NCBI GenBank assembly: GCA_013396915.1
Contig: VWZL01000903.1
Span: 62,001 to 126,000 of the forward strand
Length of the DNA: 64,000 nucleotides
Source: Stercorarius parasiticus
Taxonomy: Eukaryota > Chordata > Aves > Charadriiformes > Stercorariidae
Direction of reading: 5' to 3'
Shown: piece after piece, positions 24,676 through 36,983 of the stretch
How the letters are laid out: every line of letters starts with the position of its first letter
Numbering within the stretch: position 1 is the stretch's first letter
Program-made: the position numbers and the translations under genes
Notes under the pieces: model-generated
Told to the model about the DNA's origin: nothing
Database searches by the model: none
What the model saw: the letters and a program-made list of their open reading frames with translations, nothing else

Positions 24676-24728
24676 AAGGTCGGGTCTTACGAGACCTTCG
24701 TATTGCAACTTTTGGGGTTCCGTTGCAA
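24676..24728. other. Two adjacent short inverted repeats
   Basis: AAGGTC (24676-24681) pairs with GACCTT (24693-24698) around an 11-nt loop. TTGCAAC (24703-24709) pairs with GTTGCAA (24722-24728) around a 12-nt loop. They lie about 50 bp after the CR1 end. There is no T run after either hairpin and no known RNA family match by eye. Confidence 0.35.
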
Positions 24729-26237
24729 TATCCATTAATGAAAAGGGAAGACAGGAACACAGAACTCTATAAGTTTTCCATATTAGCAAAACACATCAGT
24801 TTATGGAGAGTAAGCGGAACTGTCTGGAATAGATCAAGTCTAAGCAGACTAATTTACACGTATGTTTTGTAGAATTTTGCAGCATTTCTCTTTAGAAAAG
24901 CAAACAGCTTTCTTTTGCCTCTGGAATGAATGTAATGATTATGCTCAGGAGCTGAAAAGCCTGTGTAATTAAATTGCATCCAATTTGAATGGTTTCTTAT
25001 ATGACAAGCTGCATTTTACAGAGCTGGGATGAAGAAGCTGTCAGCAAAGCAGGTTTTAACTGCTTTCTTACTTCAAAAGAAGACGAAAAAGTCTGCAGAG
25101 GAAGTTCCCCTTAAATAAAAAAAGGCTATGAAATTTGGGTGTCCCCTTGGTACCGTTCCAAAAAGATTAGCTTGTGTACAGATAACTCCTCAGGGCACCA
25201 GGGTGTGCAGCAAACCAAAGAATCTTGGCTAATAAGAGTAACTATTTGAGGCTTCAAAACAACAAGAGCCTTTGGTGTAGGTTTGGTTTGTGGGGAACGA
25301 ACTGGGAGCCAGTGATACAGATCTTAGAAAGACTGGAAAATATGGCAGTGTTTTGTGGAAAAACTAAGTAGCCTGGCTGGAAATGCTGCAGCTGCCTACT
25401 AGGAGCTGATTATGGCAATGCATCTCTTGGGATCCCAGTGAAGTGTCACTCAACCTCAGGACAATGGTGAATCAGAAGACAATAGAAGACGTTCTACAAA
25501 ATTGCTGAAAATCTCACTGCTCTAAAAAGGATCTGCATACATGCTCCAGTGTCACAAGCAAAGCAGAAGGGAGAAAACTGCAAAAGATGAGTAGGAATTA
25601 AAAGTTCAGCCTTGGTTTTATTTGACTGTCAATGAAGAAGCTGTGCAAGATGGCCCTGTGCAAGATGGTGGAGGCAGTTCCTCAGCTCAGAAACTAGGAA
25701 AGATTGTTCTCATGTTTATGAAACACATAAACAGCACCTTAATGAAGCACAATATTCTTCAGCTAGGATACAGAACATTGCAGTTTGTGAATAGTTAGCA
25801 TCAAGGCAAGGGTAGGAAACGTTTCCAAAAGCCAAAGGATCTGTTCAGCGCTGACAGTGTTAAAAGCTGTTGATGCAAGCGATGTGCTGTTTTTAACAAA
25901 GTCTGTTTAGGACATCACAAATTACAGTCTGTAGAATGCATTGATTTGTATTTCTAGCTTCCCCACCAAATCAGATGAACTGTAATTAGGAAGTGGTTTT
26001 AGCTGCTCACTGTTCATCTGCTGAGAAAACTTAAAATGGTTTTATACTTTGTGTGAAGCTAGTGCTTGTGCTATTGCAAGTAGAGATGGACCTGTGCAGA
26101 GAAAACCAAGTTGCTTCCATCCCCAGAGGTACTCTGCATTTTGGATTAAGGTTCCAGCTTGTCCCAATTTTTGAAAAAAGCAACAGTTTCATTTTAATCA
26201 TTGTCTGTCACCCCTGAAACATGGCTGTAAAATGAGT

Positions 26238-26272
26238 TTCAATTACACTGGTGTGAATCTATGGAGCAGCTT
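26238..26272. repeat. Possible ancient amniote repeat remnant
   Basis: 'ttacactggtgtgaatctatgga' resembles the TTACACTGGTGTAAATCTGGAGTAACTCC arm of a palindromic repeat that I recall from turtle, crocodilian and bird genomes. Only about 35 bp match. Confidence 0.3.
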
Positions 26273-28063
26273 AAGGAACTGTATAATTTGATTAGTTTGG
26301 GACTTAGGAGAATCACCACATTGACATATTTTCTTACAATTATTTTCTAATTTTTTCCTGTTTCTCAATGGCTATGTTAAAATAAAAGTATAAGATCATT
26401 TCAAAATTGGTATTCCAGATGAGCAGCTGGCAGAAAATTCATCATTATGTTGCATCATCCAATTGGTTCATCGTGTTTAATACACCCTGCATTGCAGTGC
26501 CTTTCAACAGCTGTTTCAAAAGCAAACTATACTTTTTCTGTCTTTGAGTACACAACACTGTGTGCAGAGGAAATTTTGTCTGTGACTCTGCTTCTCTTCC
26601 AGTATTCATATTCAAAACAAAACAATTTCTCCAAAGGACACAATATGAGATGAGACAGACGTGTATCATGACTTTACTATTTTAGTATGTTATGAGCTTG
26701 TGAGGGAAAAGCTATTGAAATATGTTCCACTAAGACCTACATATTCAGTTTAAAATTTCAGTAGCGCTGTTATAGTTACACAGTGAACACCTGTAAAGAG
26801 AAAGAACTGGGGATGAAAATGGGGTGATGCTGTCTTTACTCCTAACTTCCTCAGAAGGGCAGAAGACTTTGCCCTTTGTATTTCTGTAGTGGGCAAAAGC
26901 TGAAAGAAGGTTTTATATTAATTACTTTGTTCAGGTCAGAATGTGCTTTTCAAGAAAATCTCTAAATTGTCCCTATTTACCTTGATTTAGTTTATATCCT
27001 GGAACAATGCAAGTGTGCAAACTAGAATCCTTTCAAGTAGAACTAAAGTAAGAGATGCCCAACTGCTAATTGTTAAGTTCCTTCAGCTCAGGGGAACAGT
27101 TTAAGCTAGTCTGGAGGAGTCCCTTTCGAAACGGATATAGTGGGGTTGTCAAATACTTGGTATCAACTGCCTCTCTACAGGTCCTCTCCTACTGCACTGC
27201 GTTGCTTGCTAATGAAGCCATAGTCACAGACCTTGTCAGGGAATGGCCAAGGTTGAGGAAGAAGAAAAATAAGCAACATCTCCAGGCTTCCTAAAGTTCC
27301 CTAGGATTTCAAAGTCCGTAATGCACTTGGTAGAAAGAAATTCACCCCAAAAAATTAAAAGCATGAGATATTAAACAACATGAATCTTGTATGTTTGAGG
27401 TGGAATGCTGGATAGCTGTTCAGTTCTGCAAGAGCAGAAAGGCATTTTGAGATGACTGAAAGGGTTAATGTTGGGAGCATGAACTAAAAAGAAACCAAAC
27501 CAAATAGCTAAAAATAATTTCACAGCCCGGTTATAGCACAAATTGTGCATGTCAATAGGTTATAAATCTAACATGGCTGAGCACGGCTTCTCCCTGCCAG
27601 ATACGACTACTGGTCATCAAGAGGAAATCCCATTAAAAACACTTATTTGCATGGGGAACTGAGTTCCTCAGACAAAATGGATCCGAAGAAAGTTTTGCTC
27701 CCACTTTGATTTTCTCCTTCATTTCCCTACACAGTTTTCCTTGTCTCCTTCCAGCCCATCATCACATTCCACCTGCTTTCTGTGCTGTTGCTTCTTTCCA
27801 TTCCCCTCCTGCTCAGCCCCTCTGCTCACCTCCCATGGTCATCCTAGTTCACTTCCCTGTTCCCTGTCACTCCGTGTTGTCTGCTACACCTTCCAACCCA
27901 CTACAAAAGCTCTTTGTGGGGAAGATGAAAGGGCTGTAGGTTTAGATGATGCCTTAGATGGTGCTTTAATACTTTGAGACCAGTGTTTGTTGACATATGC
28001 AGTTTTCCCAGTCCCCCAGATTAGCACCCCATTCTGCTTAAAGACCAGAGATAAGGTTACTGA

Positions 28064-28077
28064 ACACACACACACAC
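28064..28077. repeat. Short (AC)7 microsatellite
   Basis: Seven uninterrupted AC units, too short to be strongly polymorphic. Confidence 0.9.
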
Positions 28078-31000
28078 AATGTTCCTATATACATTTAAGA
28101 TTCTCTTTACATAGACACACTCTTGCTTTTCACTTTTTTTTTATTTCTGGAATACAATTTCATGTATTCAAATATTTTCCCAACCAAAGGCCAGAAATTT
28201 GCTTATGAAAAAAAAAAGGTAGATTCTTATTTGGTCCCTTAGTTGTAGGAGCCGGACTGTAAGACAATGTCCACTACCATAAAAATTATGATATGATTTT
28301 GAAATCTAGCTACGTAGCTAAAGTATTGAGCAAATATAAGTACTTATCCTTTATTTTTTTTTCTTTGCTTAGGGAAATGGGGCAAGTATAATTGAAACAG
28401 TTCACAAATTTAAGATGGAAAGAGGGAAATTTCATAGTGAGACATAAGGCTTAGCTCTGATTGCCCTGTGTGCATCTTGAAAACGCGTCTTGAATACGAA
28501 GTGACCACAGCTCCTGTTGCCATGTTAATGTGACATGCAGATAGAACACTTCCTAGCGACATGGCAACACTTCTGTACTATCTCATATGAAGATTAAAAA
28601 TAATTTTCTTATGAAAGGGACTTTGATGTTTGGATGCTATTTTTATAACTATTCATCAGCTTCTCTTCATACTGATTACACTTTTTAGTTAATATATACA
28701 AAAATTGTTTCCAGGCAAGTACTAATTAAAGCTATCTTTATGGACAAATAGGAGAACAGAAAGAAAAACAGTTTGAGTATCGAGTCTTGCCTTTAACCCT
28801 TTCATACACAACTGGGAAATGGCTTCTGGATTCATAAGGAAAATCTAATAACAGCTCTTTGTAGTGCTTTATTGTCTGAGCAGTATGGCTGATAAATATA
28901 AACTGATTACAATACCCTAATAATGTAGGTAAATCAGAATTAATATTGCTATTTAAATGAAGAAACAAGTAAGTCTATAGAAAGTCAGGAGAAGGGTCAA
29001 AACTCAAAAAATTCTGGGTTCACACAGTCACCGTGTCCCACTGCACTGAAGTGCCCATGATCTCATCATGCCTTCATCACAAAAAACATGGTTTTAGCTG
29101 TTTCAGGCGCGCATTCTGCTCTTCATCAGGAATGAATGAGGTTGTGAAGCCAGTTGCTAAAATACGTAAGTTTATCTATTTTTCTGACATCAGTGAAATT
29201 AAAACACAAATCTGAAATACTGAAAATGTTGCCACTCCCTTCATTCAAAACAGGAATGGGTCTAAAATGAGATTTTTGGTGCTGTTCAAAGCAGAAATTC
29301 TGTTTGGTTTAGATAATTTAATGCCTCACTTTTCTGTAGTTCCCTTTCCCATTTTTAGCCTGATTTTGTAAGGAAATGTGGTTTACAAGATTATGGTGTC
29401 AATCTGTCTGTGTGTGTTCTGAACAACTCTTAAAACTATGGATCAAATTCATTCAAGCTGACAGATGGGAAGAGCTTCCTACTGTTATGAAAATAGGAAC
29501 TCAAGTAAAGAATAAAGAAACCTTAGTTTGTTCTCTCATGGGAGAAAGGCTAAAGAAAGCCCTCCCCTCCTTTATTTTCTCATCAGAGAATCAATATATG
29601 CTTTGCTATGTCATTTGTTCACAATTTTACTCCAGTGGTTTTTTTCCACATCACTTGTTTATCCAATGCCTGTCAGCCCTTGCATGGGAACGCATAAATA
29701 TGATTCAACATACTATCTTTTTTCATCAGTGAGCACATCCTTAGATCACACTGCGCTTACTGGGACTTACTCACAGCATACCTTGAATTACGTTGGGGTA
29801 AAAAGGATACAGAAAGAAGGGGGCTATTTGCCTCTCCTTTGTGCTTCTGAGTGACACGAAATTCAGGCCGGCAATAGTTTTGCTCCAAAGATACACAGGA
29901 GGATGGTGTGTTAGGGCAAGATTTCCAGACTTGCTTTCAACAAGATAGTGTGGGCACTGAAAGTGATTTCAGCAACACAGCAGCCAGATTTACTCTGTAT
30001 GTGTGTGACTTCTTGATGCCATGGCAGGATTGCTTTGAACAAATTGTTTTGGACAATCAAATTTCCTTGGAACAGGCCAGTCCAACAAAGCTTGGGCAGC
30101 CTGTTGGTTTTTTAGACACATTGCTATGATTGGCTGTGGGTTTGCCTTGGTTTTATACTGTTGCTTATACTCAGATCAGTAAATAACCCAAAGTGGGCAG
30201 ATTGTTACTGCAAGTTGACAGAGAACCTTGAAATAAGACACCTGAATTTAAATGCTGTCAGTGTTTCAAGGTTTGTGGGTATTCACTAGAGACAAAATGG
30301 AAATACACAGAAAATATAAAACCTCTGCAACTTACCATTCTTGAGTGGAAAACAATATTTATAATGAAGGGCTTAGCCTTTAATTCAACCATACAGCTAA
30401 CCCCCAAATCAAGAAAAATCTTAAAAAGAACTTAGCCTTGATCCAGTTTAAGGATTTCGTTATAATGGAACAATGGCATGCAATAGGGTTGGGCCAATAT
30501 TTCTCCAGATTACAAATGCAAGACTCATCTCGGTAAGGTCATGATGTAAAAATGAAAACTCAACCAGTTCTCCTAACCAAATGAGATGGAACTAGCTATA
30601 TTTAATGTGTTGACACATTATGAATCTGTGAGAAATGCAAGTACATACTAGGACTGTGTATGGCCACGTGAAATATGTCATGCATTTTGACTAATTTGTT
30701 TCATTTAGAAAATCAGATTAAATGGTAGATGATTATGATTTGATTATATTTTTAATTGATGTATCAAGTATTGCTTTCAATTATTGAAGAGATAAACAAT
30801 CAGCTGAAAGCCTTTAATATACTCAGCACTACTTCTATATCTACCTTTTCTACTCTTTCCTCTGCTATGGAAATTGAATCTTTTGACTTTTAAAGTAAAC
30901 TTTAAGATTTCTTTAATTCTTAGCCTTAAGATCACATTCTCCTTCTGCCAAAATTAACTGAAGATATCTATGATTCACTTATTGCCATAGGCATCATTTT

Positions 31001-33182
31001 AATTATTTCTTCCTCAGCCAATAACCATGTCCTTTTTATTAAGGGTCTATGTGAACAACTCTTACCAATATGTAAATGCAATCACAAATATGTTTGGGTT
31101 GACACAATTATCCTGAGGAATAAAAAATAAATATAACCAATACATCTAATTGTGGCGAAGGGCATGGGGCTAAATCCTTTAGAGATATACAGAACTCTTT
31201 AATAATCCCATTTTGTCAATATATTCTTATTCTGAGTTAAATTCACCCTAACTCAGCCAAGGACTCAACACTTGTGAAATCCCTCAGCTCTTCAAACTAG
31301 GGCATTGATGAGACAGAATTCACATGCAGAGCTTGTATTGGCTCTGTCTACATAAACATGTCCATCTGGTAGGCTGAAAAGCCTGTGTTACTTTAATGTT
31401 TTACTGCTTGGAGTTCACATGGTCATGAGGACAGGTATAGAAACACCTTTATAGTAAGCCATACTATCACTATTTACTAGCCAGACCTTCAAGTAAAACA
31501 TCAAATAGTGTGATGTGGCCAATGAAAATCACAGCAGGAGAGTTTTGGCATTCCCTTCTCTTTTATCATGTTTCTTCATATAGTCTATCAAATTTTCAGT
31601 GGCAAAACAAATAATTTAGATTATTTCAGATGCAAATGCCTTCATTTGGATGTGTGACTGTAAATTTGGAGGCAGCCTATTTGCATGTTGACAGTTAATC
31701 TCATCTTTAAACACTTTAGTGAACTGAGATTTCCATAGAACTAAATCTGTTGGTATTTCCTGTCCCCTGAATATGTAGCTGTCCTATACATGCCCCGTAC
31801 TTACTGAATGGACTGACACTGAATCATGGCAAATGTGTTATGTGGAATTGCGCAACATCAATACACACAACTGGCTTAAATTGGAAAGGTCATTTAATGA
31901 TAATCTTTGGCTGAGGTGAGTATGGACTTCTGTGTGAGTACTGATTTAAATATTTGCCTCATTTGCTCTAAAGACTATGAAATGACATATGTTGTTGCTG
32001 GTATCTTTTCACTTACCTTTTGTATATTTTTTTATTTGAGAAAATAATTGCATTATTGTTATACTCATATTAAAAAAGCACCTCAGCAAGAGAGCTCTGA
32101 TGGCCTGTTGTCTTTGTTAATTGTGTTCACAACCACTGTGGCCTTCAAAATTTCCTGGGCATTTTCCCACATGTCTAAAAATCATACAGGTCAATATCTG
32201 TCTATCAGTAAGTGGTTGAGATAGTTGAAACAAATGATTTAGTCCTTTTCAAAGTCATAGATGGCTGTACGATAAACAGCCTATGAATTAATATGTCAAA
32301 GGGAAGACACAGAACCTAGAAGAACCAATTACCTCGTTTCTTTCCTGTAATGCACCACTTATCTTCAGCTGAATAATAATGAGAACAGTAAAAAAAAGTA
32401 ATTTTATTTGCAAGGCACATTAGCCTATTTTTTTTGCTGGTTTTCTGCAATATAATTTTTTCTCTGAAGTATGGTGATGTGTAGTAGATGCTTTTTTATA
32501 TCTGAAATTATACATAAGTTCATTAGAGTCAGTGAAAGGACTATGGCGATTTGTCCTCTGCCACTTCCTATTCTAGTCTCTCCTGACTTTTAAGTATTGC
32601 AGCACTGCATAGTTAGCTTGTAAAGAAGACATCCTGTGACTCCTTTTACTGATGAGTTTGCTTAAATCTAATCCAAAGCTGTAGTGGAAACATGACTCTT
32701 AGCTTGGTTGAATATGTGATAATTTGAATAAATCAGCAAGAAGCTGAGCAAATACCATGTAAAGTTAATTCTAAGATTAGATTAAATATTTAATGTCAAT
32801 TATAAGATACATGATTTAGAAAATGTCCTTTTATTAGCTTAAAGCTAAGACTTTAATTTATTTTGTCTCCAGATTGTCCCTACATAAATGATCCTTTAAT
32901 TCAATAAATTTTTCACATTAGTATGACTGCCTGTCACCAGCCTGAATTCTATGCAGGTTGGTTTTATTTTCAAATGCGCAATTATATTATTGATACCGCT
33001 GTAGTAATGAAAAATCAAACGGTCCTTCATTGTATACAACGCTTAATGGAAACAGGTTCTATTCAAGCTGGTGAAAATGCTGAGACCTACAAGGGTGCAT
33101 AGAGTCTGAAAGCTGAATAGTTTATCCTTACAAGAGAAAGGTTATTACTGTGGGAAATTATAGCTCTCCTTTCATTCTCTCT

Positions 33183-33250
33183 ACTGATCCAGCTCCTATT
33201 GAAATCAAAGGAAAAGCTCCTGTTGGCTTCAGCGAGAGCAGACTGGAGCT
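33183..33250. repeat. Possible ancient inverted-repeat element remnant
   Basis: 'agctcctattgaaatcaaagg' is followed by an imperfect inverted partner, 'ttggcttcagcgagagc', around a short centre. The words match the CTCCCATTGAAGTCAATGG / CCATTGACTTCAATGGGAG pair of old amniote palindromic repeats. The imperfect foldback over about 65 bp supports the call more than the other traces in this window. Confidence 0.4.
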
Positions 33251-34649
33251 TTGTAATACCTGCGAGTCTCTGAAATAGAATAAAACTTCCTCTCTCATTA
33301 CTTCAGAGCTGGATGATTCCTAAGTGCTGAGTTCCGCTGTCATGTTCCATGCTGTGCAATCCAAAATATCACCAAAGCAATCGTACTAGCTCCTCAAACC
33401 TCAGCCTCTCGAGTGAAATTGGTGCTACGGGTGAGAAGCCAGATGGGGATGCAATGGACAGGACAAGATTTATGGTGCTTCTTAAGTGTAATTCAAGGCA
33501 CAGCTATCAAGAACTGGAGGGAGGAGACAGAGCGAATTGAGGGCAGGCTAAGTAACAAGTTCATGTTTTGTGAAATTAAAGAGAAGACTTGGAATAAAAA
33601 TAAGAACCAGAGTGGGGATAGATAATTGCTGATGGATAAGGAAAAAAATAAGATAAATGGTTAGTATGTGTTTGTCTTTAAATAGAGAAACTATTCCTTG
33701 CCAGTTCCCGTACAGCACTTAAAATACACACTGTATGTTTAATCAGTTCCAGCTGGAGTAAATGAATTTATTCTCAGGTTTGCAAGCCTAACCTGGTGTT
33801 TAGTTCTTTGTTGAATCAGGTACTAAAAAGGAAACATTTTCAGGACAATATGACTCAAAGATTACATAGAGGAAAAACAGAACATTGCAAATTATCATCT
33901 AAAATCTAGTTATGTAGAATAAGGAACAGTGACACAAATCACTGGGGGAGAAGCAATGATTACAACCCTCCAACCTGTTGCAACAGCACAATACAAATTC
34001 AGTACTGAATTTTAATTCATTGAGAAAAGATATATGAAGTGGGAAATATAACTTATTCACTAGAATTTGTGTGTGCGTATTATTTCTGCGTTACATTGTC
34101 GACTACTCTATCATGCTCGCAGTAAAAAAAGTGGGCTCCATTACTTCCTCTTAAGTGTCCCTCAGTACACACAGATCAGTAGATTTATGAAAATGCATTT
34201 ATTTTGATGGAAATACATTTTGTGCGAAGGTGCATCTAGGCAATATTAGCTAGGCCAACATCCATATGGACACTCTGGATACCTTGCAGCCATATCACAA
34301 AGTAAATGTCTAATGTAATCAGTGTATTGCAGTATAATGAATATCAGCCAGCCTTCCCCCACCTCCTCCCCAGTTGCTGTGTCTCAGTCCTAACAGAAGG
34401 AAACCTGAGGCTGTAGGCTGCATGGAAGCTCTGGTATAATCCAAGCGGGTTTCCTAATTTGTCTGGGAAGTAAATTCTGTGTTCATTTTTTTTTTTTCCT
34501 TAGGGTTAGAACAGTTCCTTCTTTTTCCACATATGTAATTATGGGCATGTTTGCATCAAGCACAGTAAGATAAAATATAAAAAGAAATCAAGAAACATAA
34601 TATTTGATAATTTGGTGAATCTTACCAGATTTATTTAAATATGAAAGAT

Positions 34650-35105
34650 GATTTCCAGAGAAGGGCAACGAAGCTGGCGAGGGGTCTGGACAATAAGTCT
34701 TATGAGGAGCAGCTGAGGGAGCTGAGGTTGTTTAGCCTGGAGAAAAGGAGGCTGAGGAGAGACCTTATCGCTCTCTATAACTACCTGAAAAGAGGTTGTA
34801 GTGAGGTGGGGGTTGGTCTCTTCTCCCAAGTTACAAATGATAGGACAAGAGGAAACAGACTCAAGTTGCACCAGGGGAGGTTTAGACTGGATATTAGGAA
34901 AATTTCTTCACTGAAAGGGTTGTCAAGCATTGGAACAGGCTGCCCAGGGAAGTGGTTCAGTCACCGTCCCTGGAGGTATTTAACAGACATGTAGATGTGG
35001 TATATAGGGACATGGTTTAGTGGTGGTTTTGTCAGTGTTAGGCTGATGGCTGGACTCAGTGACCTTAAGGATCTTTTCCAACCTAGACAATTCTATGATT
35101 CTATG
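34650..35105 (+). mobile_element. CR1 LINE, 3' part with terminal octamers
   Basis: It starts at 'ttccagagaagggcaacgaagctggcg' inside ORF2 and encodes [49 protein letters not shown]. It then continues through the 3' UTR ('ggctgcccagggaagtggttcagtcaccgtccctgg', 'tttgtcagtgttaggctgatgg') to two exact ATTCTATG units at 35090-35105. Both coding and 3' UTR sequence match the 19.2 kb minus-strand copy closely, so the two belong to one subfamily. The coding end is open from 34641 to 34994 because it is young and short. Confidence 0.92.
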
Positions 35106-35200
35106 ACACTTTTCATGATGTATATCTACTGAAGAAAATGTCACCTTAGTTTTCCTTCTGTCCTAGGAAACAATTGGGAGCACTTGCTAGGCATTGTCCT

Positions 35201-35345
35201 CATAGAATCTTAGAATGGTTAGAGTTGGAAGGGACCTTAAAGATCATCTAGTTCCACCCCCCCTGCCCTGGGCAGGGACACCTACCATTAGACCATGTTT
35301 CTCAAAGCCCCATCCTACCTGGCCTAGAATACTTTCAGGGATGGG
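35201..35345 (-). mobile_element. CR1 LINE tail, minus strand
   Basis: It opens CATAGAATCTTAGAATGG, then 'gttggaagggaccttaaagatcatctagttcca', 'ccctgccctgggcagggacacc', 'accatgtttctcaaagccccatcc' and 'tttcagggatggggcac'. This is the antisense end of a different CR1 subfamily from the preceding plus-strand tail. It lies 95 bp from that tail, with 3' ends facing. Confidence 0.88.
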
Positions 35346-36573
35346 GCACTCATTCTTCTCAGCTGAGAAGAATGCAAGAATTCCCCACAACATCTCTGGC
35401 TATTCTCCATTTCATGTTTTCCTTCTAGCTCTTCAAGAGAACAAAGATATATCACCTAAAGAAGCAATTAATACAGGATCAGCTTTATGGCAAACATATC
35501 TCGCAGAGCTTCTGTGACTGCAGCTTTTCTCCTACAGGGTGATGAAGCCCGAGTGGAGCAGAACATCCCTTGCACAGATGGTCTCCATGCAGCTGACGGT
35601 CTGCTTGCCATGACTTAAGTTGCTGGGAAGCCTGTTCCTGTAGGCACTGCACAAGGGATGCCTGACCATGGTAGTTAATTGGTAAAGGGGAAGATTAAAC
35701 TATCACTCATGTTAGATACCTCCTGTGCAGATGCCCACATCTGAGCTGGTCACTCTAGGTTCCCTCTTTTGTCAACAGAGAATAATTAGCAGCTGTGGCT
35801 TCATCTGACAGAAAACATTCATGTGGTCCATTTTAAATGTTTTATCACAGATGAAATTATTCAAATTATAACTATAAAGGACAATTAAGCTGACTTGCTC
35901 AGATACAAACGTTAATGCTGAACATGCCTACATACATTCAGGCAGACAAAATACCAGTGTGACTACAGTGGACCATAGTGATAAGGTGGAATCACAGTTA
36001 TTGTATTACCATCATGAATGGTATGATGGCTATTGTTTCTGCGAATGCTATGAAGTTAAATGTCCCCTCTAGACCCTTCCTACAGGCGGTCTGAATCATT
36101 GCATTCACTTCGGGTTGTATCTCTGTATCCCCCAGAACAGAGTGGCTGGATTTACTTTACTGTGATATGTTTAAATATGTTTATATAGGCATGTGTTTGA
36201 GTAAGTGCCTTAATAATATAATAATGCTTCAATAATATTTAAAGAAAACAAAGCCAGCCACTCCTTTTTGGTGGAGAAAGAGATAGACACTGATCCAAAT
36301 AAAATATTTCCTACTCACCAGCTTGTCCATCTTGAACGTCACTAAGGAATTATATATGTACCGCACAAATATGTGCACACAGAAGGGAGAGCAGGGTAAC
36401 TCAGCAAATAGTTGGGAACAGGATTTTGTAAGATGACATGACAGACTGCAGTGATCAGAGGCAGGGTTTGCCAGGCAACCGTGCTGACCAGCAGCTTGCT
36501 TGCATGCAACTGGCCCTTTTTATGCCCCGTCCTCTCCATTTTCTTATGCTTCTGATCCACCTTTATCCCCCTC
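35346..36573. other. Unique non-coding DNA
   Basis: Nothing recognisable. The plus-strand open frame ending at 35517 begins inside the CR1 tail and is not a gene. Confidence 0.45.
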
Positions 36574-36978
36574 TGTCCTGGTTTTGTCTGAAATAGGGTT
36601 GATTTTCACAAGAAGCTGGGAGGGGACACAGCCAGATCATTGACCCAAGCTGGCCAAGGGGCTATATCCTATCATGTGGCGTCATGCTCAGTGTGTAGCT
36701 GGGGGAGCTGTCCGAGGGGCAGGAATCACTGCTTGGGAGTGGGCTGGGCATTTCGGGTTCTGGTCAGTGAGTGGTCAAATTATGCATTAATCATTTTTGT
36801 ATATTCCTTTATCAGTATTATTGTTGTTGTTTTCCTCTTTCCTTTGCTGTTCTATTAAATTGCCTTTATCTCAACCCATGAGTTTTGCCTTTTTCTTCTG
36901 ATTCTCCTCCCCATCCCACCGTGGGAGGAGTGAGCAAGCGGCCATGTGGTTCTTTGTTGCTGAGGCTAAACCACAACA
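36574..36978 (+). mobile_element. Solo LTR of an endogenous retrovirus (LTR A), internally deleted
   Basis: It begins TGTCCTGGTTTTGTCTG and ends CTAAACCACAACA, the usual TG...CA ends. Inside are 'agctgggaggggacacagcc', 'ccaagctggccaaggggctat', 'atcatgtggcgtcatgctcag', an ATTAAA polyadenylation signal at 36854-36859, 'ctttatctcaacccatgag' and 'gggaggagtgagcaagcggcc'. Compared with LTR B and the family as I remember it, the stretch of about 100-150 bp after 'gttgattttc' is missing. Where the TATA box would be it reads GTGTGTAGC (36691-36699), so promoter function is doubtful. I remember this LTR type as widespread in neoavian genomes and probably class III (ERVL-like); the class is inference. 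No internal retroviral genes are present. Confidence 0.85.
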
Positions 36979-36983
36979 ACCCC
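36979..36983. repeat. 5-bp spacer or target-site duplication between tandem LTRs
   Basis: ACCCC separates LTR A from LTR B. Flanks are CCCTC before LTR A and CCCCC after LTR B. The three C-rich 5-mers could be degenerate copies of one target duplication, as expected for 5-bp duplicating elements. C-rich low complexity makes this weak. Confidence 0.4.

Larger units (their letters stand above)
24625..34649. other. 10 kb of unique AT-rich DNA free of young transposons
   Basis: No gene or full repeat is recognised. Candidate ancient fragments lie at 26238-26272 and 33183-33250. An (AC)7 tract is at 28064-28077, a T12 run at 34486-34497, and two small hairpins at 24676-24728. Open frames up to 118 codons (29376..29732 plus strand) have no domains. 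The absence of CR1 over 10 kb, in a window that otherwise has one every few kb, could reflect constraint or chance. Confidence 0.45.
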
